Positions 7,978-17,056 of a stretch of DNA of 64,000 nucleotides are shown piece after piece. A model generated the notes under the pieces. The model had not been told where the DNA came from. It ran no database searches and worked only from the letters and a program-made list of their open reading frames with translations. This stretch comes from Alicyclobacillus contaminans DSM 17975. Its GTDB lineage: Bacteria > Bacillota > Bacilli > Alicyclobacillales > Alicyclobacillaceae. Location: assembly GCF_000429525.1 (NCBI RefSeq), contig NZ_AUCA01000002.1, positions 1-64,000 on the forward strand. Direction: 5' to 3'. The translations under genes and the position numbers were made by a program. Each line of letters opens with the position of its first letter. Within the stretch, counting starts at the first letter, position 1.

Positions 7978-9477
7978 ATGGAAGCGAATCCAATCCTGCC
8001 CATTTTGCCCGATTGGCTGTCGAAACGGGCAGCCGACCATCCAAATGTGGTGGCCATTGAGGCGCCGGACGGAGCGTTCACCTATTCGGAGTTGTTGCAA
8101 GTGGCTCGGCGGTTGGCGGGCGTCCTGCGGGAGTCCGGTGTTCAGCCGGGTGAACCCGTGGCGCTGTTGTGCCGCAGAGGCCTGTGGTTCACGGTTGGCC
8201 TGCACGGGGTGATGCAGGCGGACGCCATCGCGGTTCCATTGAACCTGCGGTTGACCCCTTCGGAATTGGCCTGGCAGCTTCGGGATGCGGGCGCCCGGGT
8301 TGTGATTCACGACGAAGACAGCGCCTCGCTGACGCACGCCGTCGAACGGGAACTGGGGTTCCATGTGACCGCGGTGGCTCTGCCACAGGCGGTGGTGGAT
8401 GGGACCGCAGGATCTCAGGCGGGGCGTGCGCACATTGCGTTGGAGCAACCGCTGGCCATCATGTATACCTCCGGTACAACCGGGCATCCCAAAGGGGCCG
8501 TCATCACCCATGGGAATCAGTGGTGGTCGGCCATGAACAGCGCGCTCCTGTTCGGGGTTCACCGCGGAGACCGGTGGTTGGCGCCGATGCCGCTGTTCCA
8601 CATGGGCGGTCTATCCGTGCTGATGCGCAGTCTCATCTACGGGACGACGGCGGTGGTTCACAATGGTTTTGATGCTGCGGCAGTCAATGCCGCGCTGGAC
8701 AGGGGATCGATTCACCTTCTGTCTGTGGTGCCGGTGATGCTTCAACGCATGTTGGCGGACAGACAGCGGCCGTATCCAGCGTCGTTGCGGGCGGTTTTGC
8801 TGGGAGGCAGCGCGGCCACCCGCGCCCTGTTGGAGCGATGCCAGGCTCTGAGGGTTCCTGTTTCCCAGTCGTACGGGTTGACCGAAGCCAATTCACAGGT
8901 GACGACGCTGCGAGCGGAGGATGGCTTGCGAAAGCTCGGATCGTCTGGAAAACCGCTGACGGTCACGGAGGTGGCCGTGTGGGTCGAGGGGCGGCCGGTC
9001 GAAGCCAATCAGGTGGGCGAGATTGTGCTGCGTGGCCCCACGGTCATACCGGGGTATTGGAATCGGCCCGAGGCCACGGCGGCCGCGTTTCGCGATGGAT
9101 GGTTTCAGACTGGGGACATCGGGTATCTGGATGAGGAAGGGTATCTGTACGTCCTGGATCGGCGGACGGACCTGATTGTCTCCGGAGGAGAAAATGTATA
9201 TCCGGCCGAAATCGAGAGCGTTTTGTCGACACACCCAGCGGTATTGGACGTGGGGGTAACCGGTCAACCGCACCCGGAGTGGGGACACGTGCCGGTGGCC
9301 TTCGTGCATGCGGCCGGAGAAGACATACACCTGGCCGAAGCGTTGGAACGGCATTGCCGGGAGAGATTGGCTGGATACAAGGTGCCGAAGGCGTTTTACT
9401 TTGTTGACGCGCTGCCGCGGAACGCCTCCGGAAAGTTGATGCGAAGGAAGTTGCGCGAATGGCTGGACAGCAAGTGA
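7978..9477 (+). CDS. menE: o-Succinylbenzoate--CoA ligase
   Basis: An acyl-CoA synthetase/AMP-forming ligase of 499 residues that activates o-succinylbenzoate with ATP and CoA before MenB acts. Motifs seen: the P-loop-like MYTSGTTGHPKGAV, the SYGLTEANSQV motif, QTGDIGYLDEEGYLYVLDRR, and the C-terminal catalytic lysine in NASGKLMRRKL. ATG 7978 lies 7 bases after GGGAGG. The stop codon overlaps the ATG at 9477 of the next gene (TGATG). A general fatty-acyl-CoA ligase is excluded mainly by context. Confidence 0.9.
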   Translation: MEANPILPILPDWLSKRAADHPNVVAIEAPDGAFTYSELLQVARRLAGVLRESGVQPGEPVALLCRRGLWFTVGLHGVMQADAIAVPLNLRLTPSELAWQLRDAGARVVIHDEDSASLTHAVERELGFHVTAVALPQAVVDGTAGSQAGRAHIALEQPLAIMYTSGTTGHPKGAVITHGNQWWSAMNSALLFGVHRGDRWLAPMPLFHMGGLSVLMRSLIYGTTAVVHNGFDAAAVNAALDRGSIHLLSVVPVMLQRMLADRQRPYPASLRAVLLGGSAATRALLERCQALRVPVSQSYGLTEANSQVTTLRAEDGLRKLGSSGKPLTVTEVAVWVEGRPVEANQVGEIVLRGPTVIPGYWNRPEATAAAFRDGWFQTGDIGYLDEEGYLYVLDRRTDLIVSGGENVYPAEIESVLSTHPAVLDVGVTGQPHPEWGHVPVAFVHAAGEDIHLAEALERHCRERLAGYKVPKAFYFVDALPRNASGKLMRRKLREWLDSK

Positions 9478-10916
9478 TGGAACAACAGAATCCGACCGCG
9501 AAAACGGTGATTGACCGGCTGCGGGAAGCGGCGCACTGTGCGCTGAATACCGCCCAGCATCCGCATTGCGGCTGGATTGTCACCGCGTCGTTTCAACGCG
9601 CGGTGTCGCGCGAGCGGCTGCGGCAGCTGGCCGGTGCGGATCCGGAAGACAGTGAACGCATGTACTGGGCGTTGCCCGGTGCTTCCGCTGCATATTTGGC
9701 ATTGGGACGGGCGCTGGTGATCACAGGCGCTGGATCCGGACGGGTGGAAGGGCTGCGTCGGCAGATGGACGCGTACGCCATCCATTCCGCCGATGCTGCG
9801 GACGTTCGGCAAGCCGCAGCCGATGTGCGCTGGTTCGGGGGGATGTCGTTTGCTCCGAAGCGGCCATCGCAAATGTGGGAAGGGTGGCCTGAAGCGAAGT
9901 TCGTGCTCCCCCACATCGTAGTGGAATGGCAAGGTCAGGACACCGCGCGGGTGGTTGCAACCGTTGCCATTCACACGGCGGACGAACTGGAGACGCAGTT
10001 GGAGGGCGTTCGCCGAGAGCTGCGGTGGCTCGAACGGGGGGCAGCGGCGTCCGGAATCCATGGGAGGAAAGAACCCGTGCCTCCGTGTCGACCGATGGCG
10101 GAGGCCGCTTGGTGTGCGCAGGTGTCGAGCAGTGCGGCCGAGATTCGCAGCGGGCAATACGAAAAAGTGGTCTTAGCTCGGTATGAGGCGGTGCATGGCA
10201 TACACCGGCCGCTGGCCGATGTATTGGCGGAGCTCGAAGGCAAGTATCCCGACAGTCAGGTGTTCGCCGTCTGGCACAGTGGACAGTGCTTTCTCGGGGC
10301 GAGCCCCGAGCGGCTGGTCTCGGTGTCCGGGGAGACGGTCGATGTGGACTGTTTGGCCGGTACGGAGGCGCGCGGCCGCACTGCCGACGAGGATGAACAC
10401 TTGGCAGCACAGTTGTTGGAGAGTGCCAAGAATCGCCTGGAACACGAGGTGGTTCGGGCGTGGATTGTGGAACAGTTGCAAACCGCAGATGTCCTGGATC
10501 TCACTTGGCCACCGACACCGCAGGTGAAGCGCCTGGCCAACGTGCAGCACTTGCATACGCCCATCCGGGGACGACGGCGGGAGCAGCAGTCGGTGCTCGA
10601 TTTGGTGGACGAGCTTCATCCCACGCCTGCCGTGGCCGGTCGGCCACGCGAGAAGGCGCTCGCTGTGATTGCCGAGCGCGAGTCTTTGGAACGCGGTTGG
10701 TACGCGGGCCCCGTGGGGTGGATGAACGGCCGTGGCGAAGGTCAATTCGCGGTCGCGCTGCGCAGCGCTTTGGTGCGGGGCGACACGGCGTACGTGTTCG
10801 CAGGCGCCGGCATCATGGGGGATTCAAATCCAGCCCTTGAGTGGGAGGAGACGTGGATGAAAATGCGGGCGGTTCGAACTGCGCTGCTGCCGCTCGAAGG
10901 GAGGTACAGCCCGTGA
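9459..10916 (+). CDS. menF: Isochorismate synthase
   Basis: A chorismate-binding enzyme of about 485 residues that converts chorismate to isochorismate, the first committed menaquinone step. The C-terminal half carries family landmarks: KVVLARYEAVH, FLGASPERLVS, LAGTEARGRT, HEVVRAWI, HLHTPIRG, LHPTPAVAGRP, GWYAGPVGW and AGAGIMGDSNP. The N-terminal third is variable, as usual. The ATG at 9459 has GAAGGAAG 8 bases upstream; the in-frame ATG at 9477 is an alternative with poor spacing. It overlaps the end of menE and, by 4 bases, the start of menD. Confidence 0.92.
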   Translation: MAGQQVMEQQNPTAKTVIDRLREAAHCALNTAQHPHCGWIVTASFQRAVSRERLRQLAGADPEDSERMYWALPGASAAYLALGRALVITGAGSGRVEGLRRQMDAYAIHSADAADVRQAAADVRWFGGMSFAPKRPSQMWEGWPEAKFVLPHIVVEWQGQDTARVVATVAIHTADELETQLEGVRRELRWLERGAAASGIHGRKEPVPPCRPMAEAAWCAQVSSSAAEIRSGQYEKVVLARYEAVHGIHRPLADVLAELEGKYPDSQVFAVWHSGQCFLGASPERLVSVSGETVDVDCLAGTEARGRTADEDEHLAAQLLESAKNRLEHEVVRAWIVEQLQTADVLDLTWPPTPQVKRLANVQHLHTPIRGRRREQQSVLDLVDELHPTPAVAGRPREKALAVIAERESLERGWYAGPVGWMNGRGEGQFAVALRSALVRGDTAYVFAGAGIMGDSNPALEWEETWMKMRAVRTALLPLEGRYSP

Positions 10917-12664
10917 CGGAAAACGACGGCTTGTACGTTGTCACCGCGTTTGTGGAAGCGCTCCGGCGGGCGGGCGTTCGGCATGTGTGCATCTCACCCG
11001 GATCGAGGTCCACGCCGCTCACCATGGCGGTGGCTCGGCACGGCGGCTTTCAACTGTGGACGTTGCTCGATGAGCGATCCGCGGCGTACTTTGCACTGGG
11101 ACTGGCGCGGTCGAGCGGCAGCCCGACGGTGCTCATCTGCACGTCCGGCACGGCCACGGCCAACTATTTTCCGGCCGTGATGGAAGCGCGGCAGTCGGAG
11201 GTGCCGCTCATTCTCATCACGGCGGATCGGCCGCCGGAACTGCACGACGTGGGCAGCAACCAGACCGTTCGTCAAGCGTTCATGTACAGCGATTACGCCA
11301 AATGGTCGGTGGAGATGCCCGTCCCCGTGCCGGAACCCGGATTGGTTCGCCACGCACGCGCCACCGCGTGGCGCGCCGTGGTCCAAGCTTCCTCGGCACC
11401 ACGGGGACCCGTGCACATCAACTGGCCGTTCCGCGAACCGCTCGTGCCGCCTCGGGAGGTTCCCGCTTGGGCAGCCGACGTTGGTCCCGAGGAAGGCCTG
11501 CTGCAATCCTGGCACGCGGCGGACTTGCAGCCCAGCCGGCCGGCCGTGCTCCAGGTGGCGTCCTTGGTGCGGAAGGCACAGCGGGGGCTTATCATCTGCG
11601 GCCCGCAGGATAGCGAGGAGGCTGCCGATGCACTGTTGGCCTTGGCCGATGCCCTGCAGTGGCCAATCTTGGCTGATCCGTTGTCGCAATTGCGGGGTGC
11701 CCCATCGTCGACCGAACTGGTGATGGACACGTACGACCTGTTTCTGCGTACGGACCGGATCAAGCAAGCGCATCATCCGGATGTCGTGCTGCGGTTTGGG
11801 CGCACGCCAACTTCGAAGGCGCTCGGGCAGTTCCTGTCGCAATGTGGTGACGCGATGCAGGTGGTCATCTCCCCCAATACACAATGGGTCGATCCGTTCC
11901 TGACCGCGACGCATCTCGTGCATGCGGATCCGGCCGCCTTTTGCCACGTCCTGCTGGGTGAGGTGGAGCGTGGACAAAGATCCGCGTGGACGGAACAGTG
12001 GATGCGACTGAATGAAACCGCCCGGAACGTCGTCGCAGAGTGGGCGGAGAAGCCGGCATGGAACGAGGGGCGCCTGTTTGTGGAACTGTCTCGGAACCTG
12101 CCCGACGGGACGCTGTTGTTTGCTGGCAACAGCATGCCGGTCCGCGACATGGACGACTTTTTCCTCCGCCAGACGCGGCGGCTGCGCACCCTGTCGAACC
12201 GAGGGGTGAGCGGCATCGATGGAGTGGTTTCGACAGCGCTCGGCGCCGCGGCGGCGCACGAGGGGCCGACGGTGCTGGTCATCGGTGACGTTTCGTTCTA
12301 CCACGATCTCAACGGGCTGTTGGCGGCCAAGCAGCATGCGCTGGATGTGCTGGTCCTTTTGGTCAACAATGACGGCGGCGGCATCTTTTCGTTTTTGCCT
12401 CAGGCGGCCCATGCGGACACGTTCCCGTACTTTCGAACGGCGCACGGTTTAGCCTTCGAACCGGTGGTGGAGATGTACGGCGGCGTCTATTGTCAGGTTC
12501 GGGATTGGACGTCGTTCTCCACGGCGTTTGCGGACCTGTGGGCGTTATCGGGGCTGCGCGTGCTGGAACTGAGGACAGATGGTGATGATAACGTACGATG
12601 GCACCAGGCGTTGATGGCCGCCGTGGATGCGGCGTTGGCGGGGGTGGAGCGATGGAACGAGTGA
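10913..12664 (+). CDS. menD: 2-Succinyl-5-enolpyruvyl-6-hydroxy-3-cyclohexene-1-carboxylate synthase
   Basis: A thiamine-diphosphate enzyme of 583 residues joining isochorismate and 2-oxoglutarate (SEPHCHC synthase). It has the N-terminal SPGSRSTPL and TSGTATANYFPAVMEA motifs, the AGNSMPVRDMD segment, NRGVSGIDG, and the ThDP/Mg2+-binding VIGDVSFYHDLNGL through LVNNDGGGIFSFLP. The GTG at 10913 is taken as start because GGGAGG lies 8 bases upstream and it overlaps the menF stop (GTGA), suggesting translational coupling. The longer frame from 10841 lies inside menF. Confidence 0.94.
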   Translation: MTENDGLYVVTAFVEALRRAGVRHVCISPGSRSTPLTMAVARHGGFQLWTLLDERSAAYFALGLARSSGSPTVLICTSGTATANYFPAVMEARQSEVPLILITADRPPELHDVGSNQTVRQAFMYSDYAKWSVEMPVPVPEPGLVRHARATAWRAVVQASSAPRGPVHINWPFREPLVPPREVPAWAADVGPEEGLLQSWHAADLQPSRPAVLQVASLVRKAQRGLIICGPQDSEEAADALLALADALQWPILADPLSQLRGAPSSTELVMDTYDLFLRTDRIKQAHHPDVVLRFGRTPTSKALGQFLSQCGDAMQVVISPNTQWVDPFLTATHLVHADPAAFCHVLLGEVERGQRSAWTEQWMRLNETARNVVAEWAEKPAWNEGRLFVELSRNLPDGTLLFAGNSMPVRDMDDFFLRQTRRLRTLSNRGVSGIDGVVSTALGAAAAHEGPTVLVIGDVSFYHDLNGLLAAKQHALDVLVLLVNNDGGGIFSFLPQAAHADTFPYFRTAHGLAFEPVVEMYGGVYCQVRDWTSFSTAFADLWALSGLRVLELRTDGDDNVRWHQALMAAVDAALAGVERWNE

Positions 12665-13485
12665 TTTCCGTCGAGGACCGCGAGTGGTATGTGGTGATCC
12701 AAACGCCGGACCATTCCACAGACACGCTGCCGCTCCTCCTGCTGCACGGTTTCACCGGAAGCGGTGCGGTTTGGCAAACGGTAGTGGGCCAATTGGCCCA
12801 GGTGCGGCCCTGTATCACGGTGGACATCACCGGACACGGGCGGTCTTCCGCGCCGTGGGACGTGTCGGCGTATCGCATGCCAGTGGTAGCTCGAGATGTG
12901 CTTTCCGTCATGTCCGAGTTGGGGTGGGCGCGCTTTCACCTATTGGGCTACTCCATGGGCGGACGGCTCGCGCTGTTCATTGCACAGGACGCGCCGAATC
13001 GGGTGGCCAGCCTGTGCTTGGAAAGCGCATCTCCGGGGTTGGACGCAGAGGAGGAGCGCATCCGCCGTCAGGCCGCCGATGAACGCTTGGCCGATGCCAT
13101 TGAAGCGGACGGAGTGCCGGCGTTTGTGGCCCGGTGGGAGCAATTACCGCTGTTTGAAACGCAGTCGAGGTTGCCGGCGGATGTTCTCGAACGGCAGCGA
13201 GAGATCCGTTTACAGCAGCGGTCGCATGGTCTGGCAAATAGTCTTCGCGGCATGGGAACGGGCGTTCAGCCGAGTTTATGGGATTCGTTGTCACGTCTCA
13301 CGATGCCGGTTCTGCTGGTCACCGGCGCACTCGATGCCAAGTTCTGTGATATCGCGGATCGAATGGCCCAACGAATCCCCGACGTTCGGCGGCAGGTTGT
13401 CTCGAATGCCGGTCACACGGTTCATCTGGAGCGACCGGACGAATATGTTGAGGTGGTTGCTTCATTTTTGTCCAATACGCCGTAA
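12652..13485 (+). CDS. menH: 2-Succinyl-6-hydroxy-2,4-cyclohexadiene-1-carboxylate synthase
   Basis: An alpha/beta hydrolase of 277 residues, assigned to the MenH step (loss of pyruvate from SEPHCHC) by its position directly after menD. It shows LLLHGFTGSG near the oxyanion site, the nucleophile elbow GYSMGGR, an Asp in GALDAKF and the final catalytic His in NAGHTVHLERPDEY. ATG 12652 follows GGGTGGAG and overlaps the end of menD by 13 bases. Without context it would be called only an alpha/beta hydrolase. Confidence 0.88.
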   Translation: MERVISVEDREWYVVIQTPDHSTDTLPLLLLHGFTGSGAVWQTVVGQLAQVRPCITVDITGHGRSSAPWDVSAYRMPVVARDVLSVMSELGWARFHLLGYSMGGRLALFIAQDAPNRVASLCLESASPGLDAEEERIRRQAADERLADAIEADGVPAFVARWEQLPLFETQSRLPADVLERQREIRLQQRSHGLANSLRGMGTGVQPSLWDSLSRLTMPVLLVTGALDAKFCDIADRMAQRIPDVRRQVVSNAGHTVHLERPDEYVEVVASFLSNTP

Positions 13486-13497
13486 GGAGGCTGCTCC

Positions 13498-14064
13498 ATG
13501 GGTGCGCGGTGGTCCTTGCGTTTGGCCGGTACAGCGATGATATGCGTGGCAGTGGCATTGAGCGGGTGTGGCTCGCCCGCGCAAACCACCATGGCAGTGA
13601 ACGAAGTGGGGAAAGGCACGTCGGCAGAGGGACGAACTGCCCCCAGCTTTGATTTGCCCAAGTTGACCGGAAGCGGCACGGTCTCGCTGGATGACCTGCT
13701 GAAGCTGCGGCAGCCGCTGGTCATCAATGTGTTTGCGTCCTGGTGCGGACCTTGCAATGACGAAGCTCCGGTGTTGAACGCCTTGTCCCATCAGTATCGT
13801 GGCCGCGTGACCTTTGTCGGTGTGGATTTCTCCCAAACGGAGATGAGTCAATCGGGTCCGGAGCGGTTTGTGCGAGACCATCGCATTTCGTATCTGACAT
13901 TGGTAGATCCGCACGGTCAATTCGTGGACGCTTACGGCGTCATTGCTCCACCCACCACCTTCATCATCTCCTCCTCTGGCGCCGTCGTGGTCGCGCACGT
14001 CGGCGCCGTCACGAGATCAGAACTGCAGCAGATGTTGGATCAAGTCCTGAAACACAGCGGATGA
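13498..14064 (+). CDS. TlpA/ResA-like thiol-disulfide oxidoreductase lipoprotein
   Basis: A 188-residue protein with a lipoprotein signal (lipobox ALSGC, modified Cys at residue 24), a short linker and a thioredoxin fold whose active site is WCGPC (Cys83 and Cys86). The cis-proline region is APPTTF. It should be anchored outside the membrane and reduce disulfides, in known family members those of apocytochrome c or other exported proteins. It starts 12 bases after menH stops, with AAGGAGG upstream, so it is probably the last gene of the men transcript. Its true substrate is unknown; the convergent copper protein next door is a possible partner by position only. Confidence 0.87.
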   Translation: MGARWSLRLAGTAMICVAVALSGCGSPAQTTMAVNEVGKGTSAEGRTAPSFDLPKLTGSGTVSLDDLLKLRQPLVINVFASWCGPCNDEAPVLNALSHQYRGRVTFVGVDFSQTEMSQSGPERFVRDHRISYLTLVDPHGQFVDAYGVIAPPTTFIISSSGAVVVAHVGAVTRSELQQMLDQVLKHSG

Positions 14065-14104
14065 GACCGTTCGCCCGGTGTTGGGGCGGCCGGTTGGTAG
14101 GGGC

Positions 14105-14758
14105 TCATGATTGTGTCTGATGAACCGTCACCGTTCCTTGGCCCGTCGTGATGGTGGGTGCGCTGGCCTTGGCATCCACGTCGAATTCGTCCCACATGCC
14201 TCCGGCTGCGTGACCGGGTATCCCGCAGACCATCGCGTACTGTCCCGCTTTATCTGCCACGAAGGAAAATGAGTAAGGTTGGTTCTCGGGGACACCCGCT
14301 TGAAATTTGTCCGCCGGTCCGGTGGAACCGCGAAATGCGGGGGTGAACGATCCGTTCGGGGATTCCCGCTCCGAGAATGGGACAAACCCAACACTGTGGG
14401 CGGTGGTCTGCTGATTGGTATACGTCACTTTGAGCGTCCAGCCCACGGGCACCGTGATCTTGAGGGCGCCTTTGCTGTATCCGTTGAAGTTCATGGGATT
14501 GTCTCCATTGTTCGAGGTAATGCTGAGATCCAGGGTTTTTGGCGCCTTGTCCAGCGCGTACCAGGCGGCGGTTTGCGGTGCCGTACTCGACGTAGTGTTG
14601 GTCTCGGTCACAGCCACGGAGGTCTGAATTTTGGGGTTGGCTGACAGCTGGCGATGGGTTACGTCATTCGGGAGAAAGATGTACCCAATGACCCAGAGTA
14701 TGATGGCCAATACGCCTCCGCAACTGACGATGAGGGCACCCAGTGGAGAAATTTTCAT
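14105..14758 (-). CDS. Sulfocyanin-like membrane-anchored blue copper protein
   Basis: A 217-residue protein with one N-terminal membrane segment (about 5-30), a Thr/Ser-rich linker and a cupredoxin domain. FNGYSKGALKITVPVGW (about 91-107) is a hallmark of sulfocyanin (SoxE family). Copper ligands are visible: His121 in TTAHSVGF, then Cys178-x4-His183-x4-Met188 in MVCGIPGHAAGGMW. It should carry single electrons at the outer membrane face at low pH, as known sulfocyanins do. GGGAGG lies 9 bases before the ATG. It is convergent to the ResA-like gene. No terminal oxidase genes are in view, so its partner is unknown. Confidence 0.85.
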   Translation of the reverse strand: MKISPLGALIVSCGGVLAIILWVIGYIFLPNDVTHRQLSANPKIQTSVAVTETNTTSSTAPQTAAWYALDKAPKTLDLSITSNNGDNPMNFNGYSKGALKITVPVGWTLKVTYTNQQTTAHSVGFVPFSERESPNGSFTPAFRGSTGPADKFQAGVPENQPYSFSFVADKAGQYAMVCGIPGHAAGGMWDEFDVDAKASAPTITTGQGTVTVHQTQS

Positions 14759-14932
14759 GGCTCATCCTCCCGTGTTCAACAGGGTTTTGAGAGATAAGAG
14801 GCTGAATATTCCGTGAGTTTTCGGACTGATATGCCGAGCCGTGAGCTGGGCAGTACCAGTATAGCGTTTTCTCCGTCCGTTGGGAATTGGCTGTCCGGCG
14901 CGCTTGTTCTGTGAACCGTGCTTCTCGTGGGT

Positions 14933-15634
14933 TCACACCTGCAGTTCATGCAGACGCTGGCCGTGTCTTTTCAACCACTCCCGGCAGACCCGGTAATCCG
15001 GAAGGGTTCGTTCCACGTGGTTCCAGAAGCGCGACGAATGGTTCATTTCCAGACGGTGGCAGAGTTCGTGAACGACGACGTAGTCGATGACGGTTGGCGG
15101 TGCCTGAATCAACCGCCAATTGAGCTGGATGCTGCCCTGGCTGCTGCAGCTGCCCCAGCGTGTTCGCTGGTTCCCGATGCGCACTCTGAGATAGGTGACG
15201 CCGATGACCGTGCGCCATCGCTCCAATCGCTGCAGAAAGTCCCGGCGTGCCATCATTCGATACCAGCGGAACAATGCCGTGTGAATGTCTGATTCTGCAG
15301 GGCTCGCCTTGGGGCCGGACACGTGAAACGCGCCATCCTCGAGCGTGCACGTCCAACGGCGTTGGTTCGGCTGGTGATGGTAACGGCAAGGGTATGCCTT
15401 GCCGTGAAACAGGTACGATCGCTCATGCCATGGGCGGTCGGAGACGGTCTCCACTTTCGCCAACTGCTGCCGAATCCATGCTTCCCGCGACTTCAGGATG
15501 CGTTGCAGCACGACCTCCGGCAGGTCGGCCGGCACGAGCACACGGACAACACCGCGCTCGACGGTCAATGTGACGGTCTTCTTTCGGCGGGGACTGCGTA
15601 CGATTTGCACACGTTCGGGAAACGGGACTGCCAC
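14933..15634 (-). CDS. YgjP/SprT-like zinc metallopeptidase (DUF45 family)
   Basis: About 233 residues. The zinc-binding HELCHRLEMNHSSRFW (HExxH, then a third His) and the preceding RWGSCSSQGSIQLNWRL are diagnostic of the DUF45/YgjP metal-dependent hydrolase family. The GTG at 15634 is chosen because AGGAGG lies 9 bases upstream; the longer frame begins inside that site. Homologues are cytosolic and their substrates are poorly known. It is divergent from the antiporter gene. Assignment as a peptidase is by motif only. Confidence 0.85.
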   Translation of the reverse strand: MAVPFPERVQIVRSPRRKKTVTLTVERGVVRVLVPADLPEVVLQRILKSREAWIRQQLAKVETVSDRPWHERSYLFHGKAYPCRYHHQPNQRRWTCTLEDGAFHVSGPKASPAESDIHTALFRWYRMMARRDFLQRLERWRTVIGVTYLRVRIGNQRTRWGSCSSQGSIQLNWRLIQAPPTVIDYVVVHELCHRLEMNHSSRFWNHVERTLPDYRVCREWLKRHGQRLHELQV

Positions 15635-15672
15635 GGTCCTATTCCTCCTCAAGCCATGAGACTGCCTCCATA

Positions 15673-15681
15673 TGATATACT
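15673..15681 (+). promoter_or_regulatory. Extended -10 promoter candidate for the antiporter gene
   Basis: TGA-TATACT at 15673-15681 matches TGN-TATAAT with one mismatch, 68 bases before the likely start. No clear -35 is present. Confidence 0.4.
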
Positions 15682-15748
15682 GGATGCCTGGTCTCTGGTA
15701 GACCGGTAGCGTCGGTTGGAATCGTCTTGGGTTTGGAGGTATCCGGCG

Positions 15749-16993
15749 TTGCTACATATGAATTCTTGGAGTCATGCCGTTGCGGTGCTGGTCGTGGTGC
15801 TGGTGGGCGGGCTCATCGTGGGAAGGCTGACGGAAAAGCCGCGCATTCCCGATGTGGCGGCGTATCTGCTGTTGGGCATTCTGCTCGGACCGGCCGTCCT
15901 CAACTGGATTTCGGAGCCGACCGGCACGGAGGTCAACCAGTTCGTTCTGAATGTGGGCGCAACCTTGATTTTGTTTGAAGGAGGCCGTGCCGTGCGCATG
16001 GCGATTTTGCGCCAGGTGTGGTTGAGCATCGGCTTGCTGGCCACGTTGGGGGTTCTCGTATCCGCTTTCGTGGTCGGTTTGTTTGCCCATTTCCTGTTGG
16101 GCACGTCCTGGCTTGTGTCCCTGCTGGTAGGCAGTGTGATTGCATCCACAGATCCGGCGACGCTCATTCCGGTGTTTCAGCGCGTTCCCATCGAACCGAG
16201 ACTTCAACAAACCGTGGAATCAGAATCCGCGTTCAACGATGCGACCGCCTCCGTGCTGGTGTTCACGCTCATCCGTCTCGTCACCTCCGGCGCGAGTCTG
16301 CCCTGGTACCAGCCCGTTTGGTCGTTCGTGTCGTCTGCCGTGATGGGCCTTGTGGTGGGTTTCGTTTTCGGGTTGGCAGCCCTGTGGTTGGTGTCGAAAC
16401 AGGGGCTCGGTGTGTTTCACGAGTACGGATCCATCGTCATGTTGACGCTGGCGCTCGGCGCGTTCACGGTCGCCGATATGGTGCATGCCAGCGGGATGAT
16501 GGCCGCTTTTACGGCCGGCGTCGTTGCTGGGAACGGCTCGACGTTCGGCTGGCCCTTGGCGCGGCAGACCGAGGCCAACATTCATCACACCGGCAATGCG
16601 GTGACGCTGATCTTTCGCATGTTGATCTTCGTCCTGCTCGGCACGCAAGTGGATTTTCACCTGGTGTATCGCTATCTGTGGGTGGGGCTGCTGTTGGTGG
16701 CCATCCTGATGTTTGTGGCACGTCCATCGTCCGTGCTATCGTCCGTCTTGGTGGATCGGCGGGCGCGGTGGTCGGCCCGGGAAGTGATGTTCATGTTCTG
16801 GGTGCGCGAGACCGGCGTGATTCCCGCCGCATTGGCGGGCATGATGGCCGCTTCGGAGGTTGAGGGCGCCGATATTGTCGGAGCCATTACATTCCTGGCC
16901 ATTCTGGCCACCATTTTGGTGCAGGCCACAACCACACCATGGGTGGCGCAGCGCCTGGGTCTGAACGTGGACGCACCAGTGGAGGAGATCTGA
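15749..16993 (+). CDS. Cation/proton antiporter (CPA family, NhaP/KefB-like)
   Basis: About 414 residues with 11-12 hydrophobic segments. The membrane core has the CPA signature region SVIASTDPATLIPVF, in which the Asp is the expected proton/cation-binding residue, and a later ESAFNDATASVLVF segment. ILFEGGRAVRM is also typical. It probably exchanges Na+ or K+ for H+ across the membrane, a likely need in an acidophile. The TTG at 15749 is chosen because GGAGGT lies 8 bases upstream; ATG 15758 is an alternative. It is a single-gene unit closed by a strong bidirectional terminator. The ion cannot be told from sequence. Confidence 0.87.
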   Translation: MLHMNSWSHAVAVLVVVLVGGLIVGRLTEKPRIPDVAAYLLLGILLGPAVLNWISEPTGTEVNQFVLNVGATLILFEGGRAVRMAILRQVWLSIGLLATLGVLVSAFVVGLFAHFLLGTSWLVSLLVGSVIASTDPATLIPVFQRVPIEPRLQQTVESESAFNDATASVLVFTLIRLVTSGASLPWYQPVWSFVSSAVMGLVVGFVFGLAALWLVSKQGLGVFHEYGSIVMLTLALGAFTVADMVHASGMMAAFTAGVVAGNGSTFGWPLARQTEANIHHTGNAVTLIFRMLIFVLLGTQVDFHLVYRYLWVGLLLVAILMFVARPSSVLSSVLVDRRARWSAREVMFMFWVRETGVIPAALAGMMAASEVEGADIVGAITFLAILATILVQATTTPWVAQRLGLNVDAPVEEI

Positions 16994-17008
16994 GAGAGTG
17001 TATCCATC

Positions 17009-17045
17009 AAAACAGCCAATCGACAACGGTTCGATTGGCTGTTTT
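17009..17045. terminator. Bidirectional terminator between antiporter and flavin reductase
   Basis: A 15-bp perfect stem (17009-17023 with 17031-17045) is flanked by AAAA on the left and TTTT on the right, so it can end transcription of both convergent genes. Confidence 0.92.
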
Positions 17046-17056
17046 GCAGTTCGTGG

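Noticed and set aside
10994-12445. A 483-codon open frame antisense to menD
   Set aside because: It lies wholly over the well-supported menD coding sequence, has no recognisable motif and is rich in Arg/His, the usual mark of an antisense shadow in GC-rich DNA.
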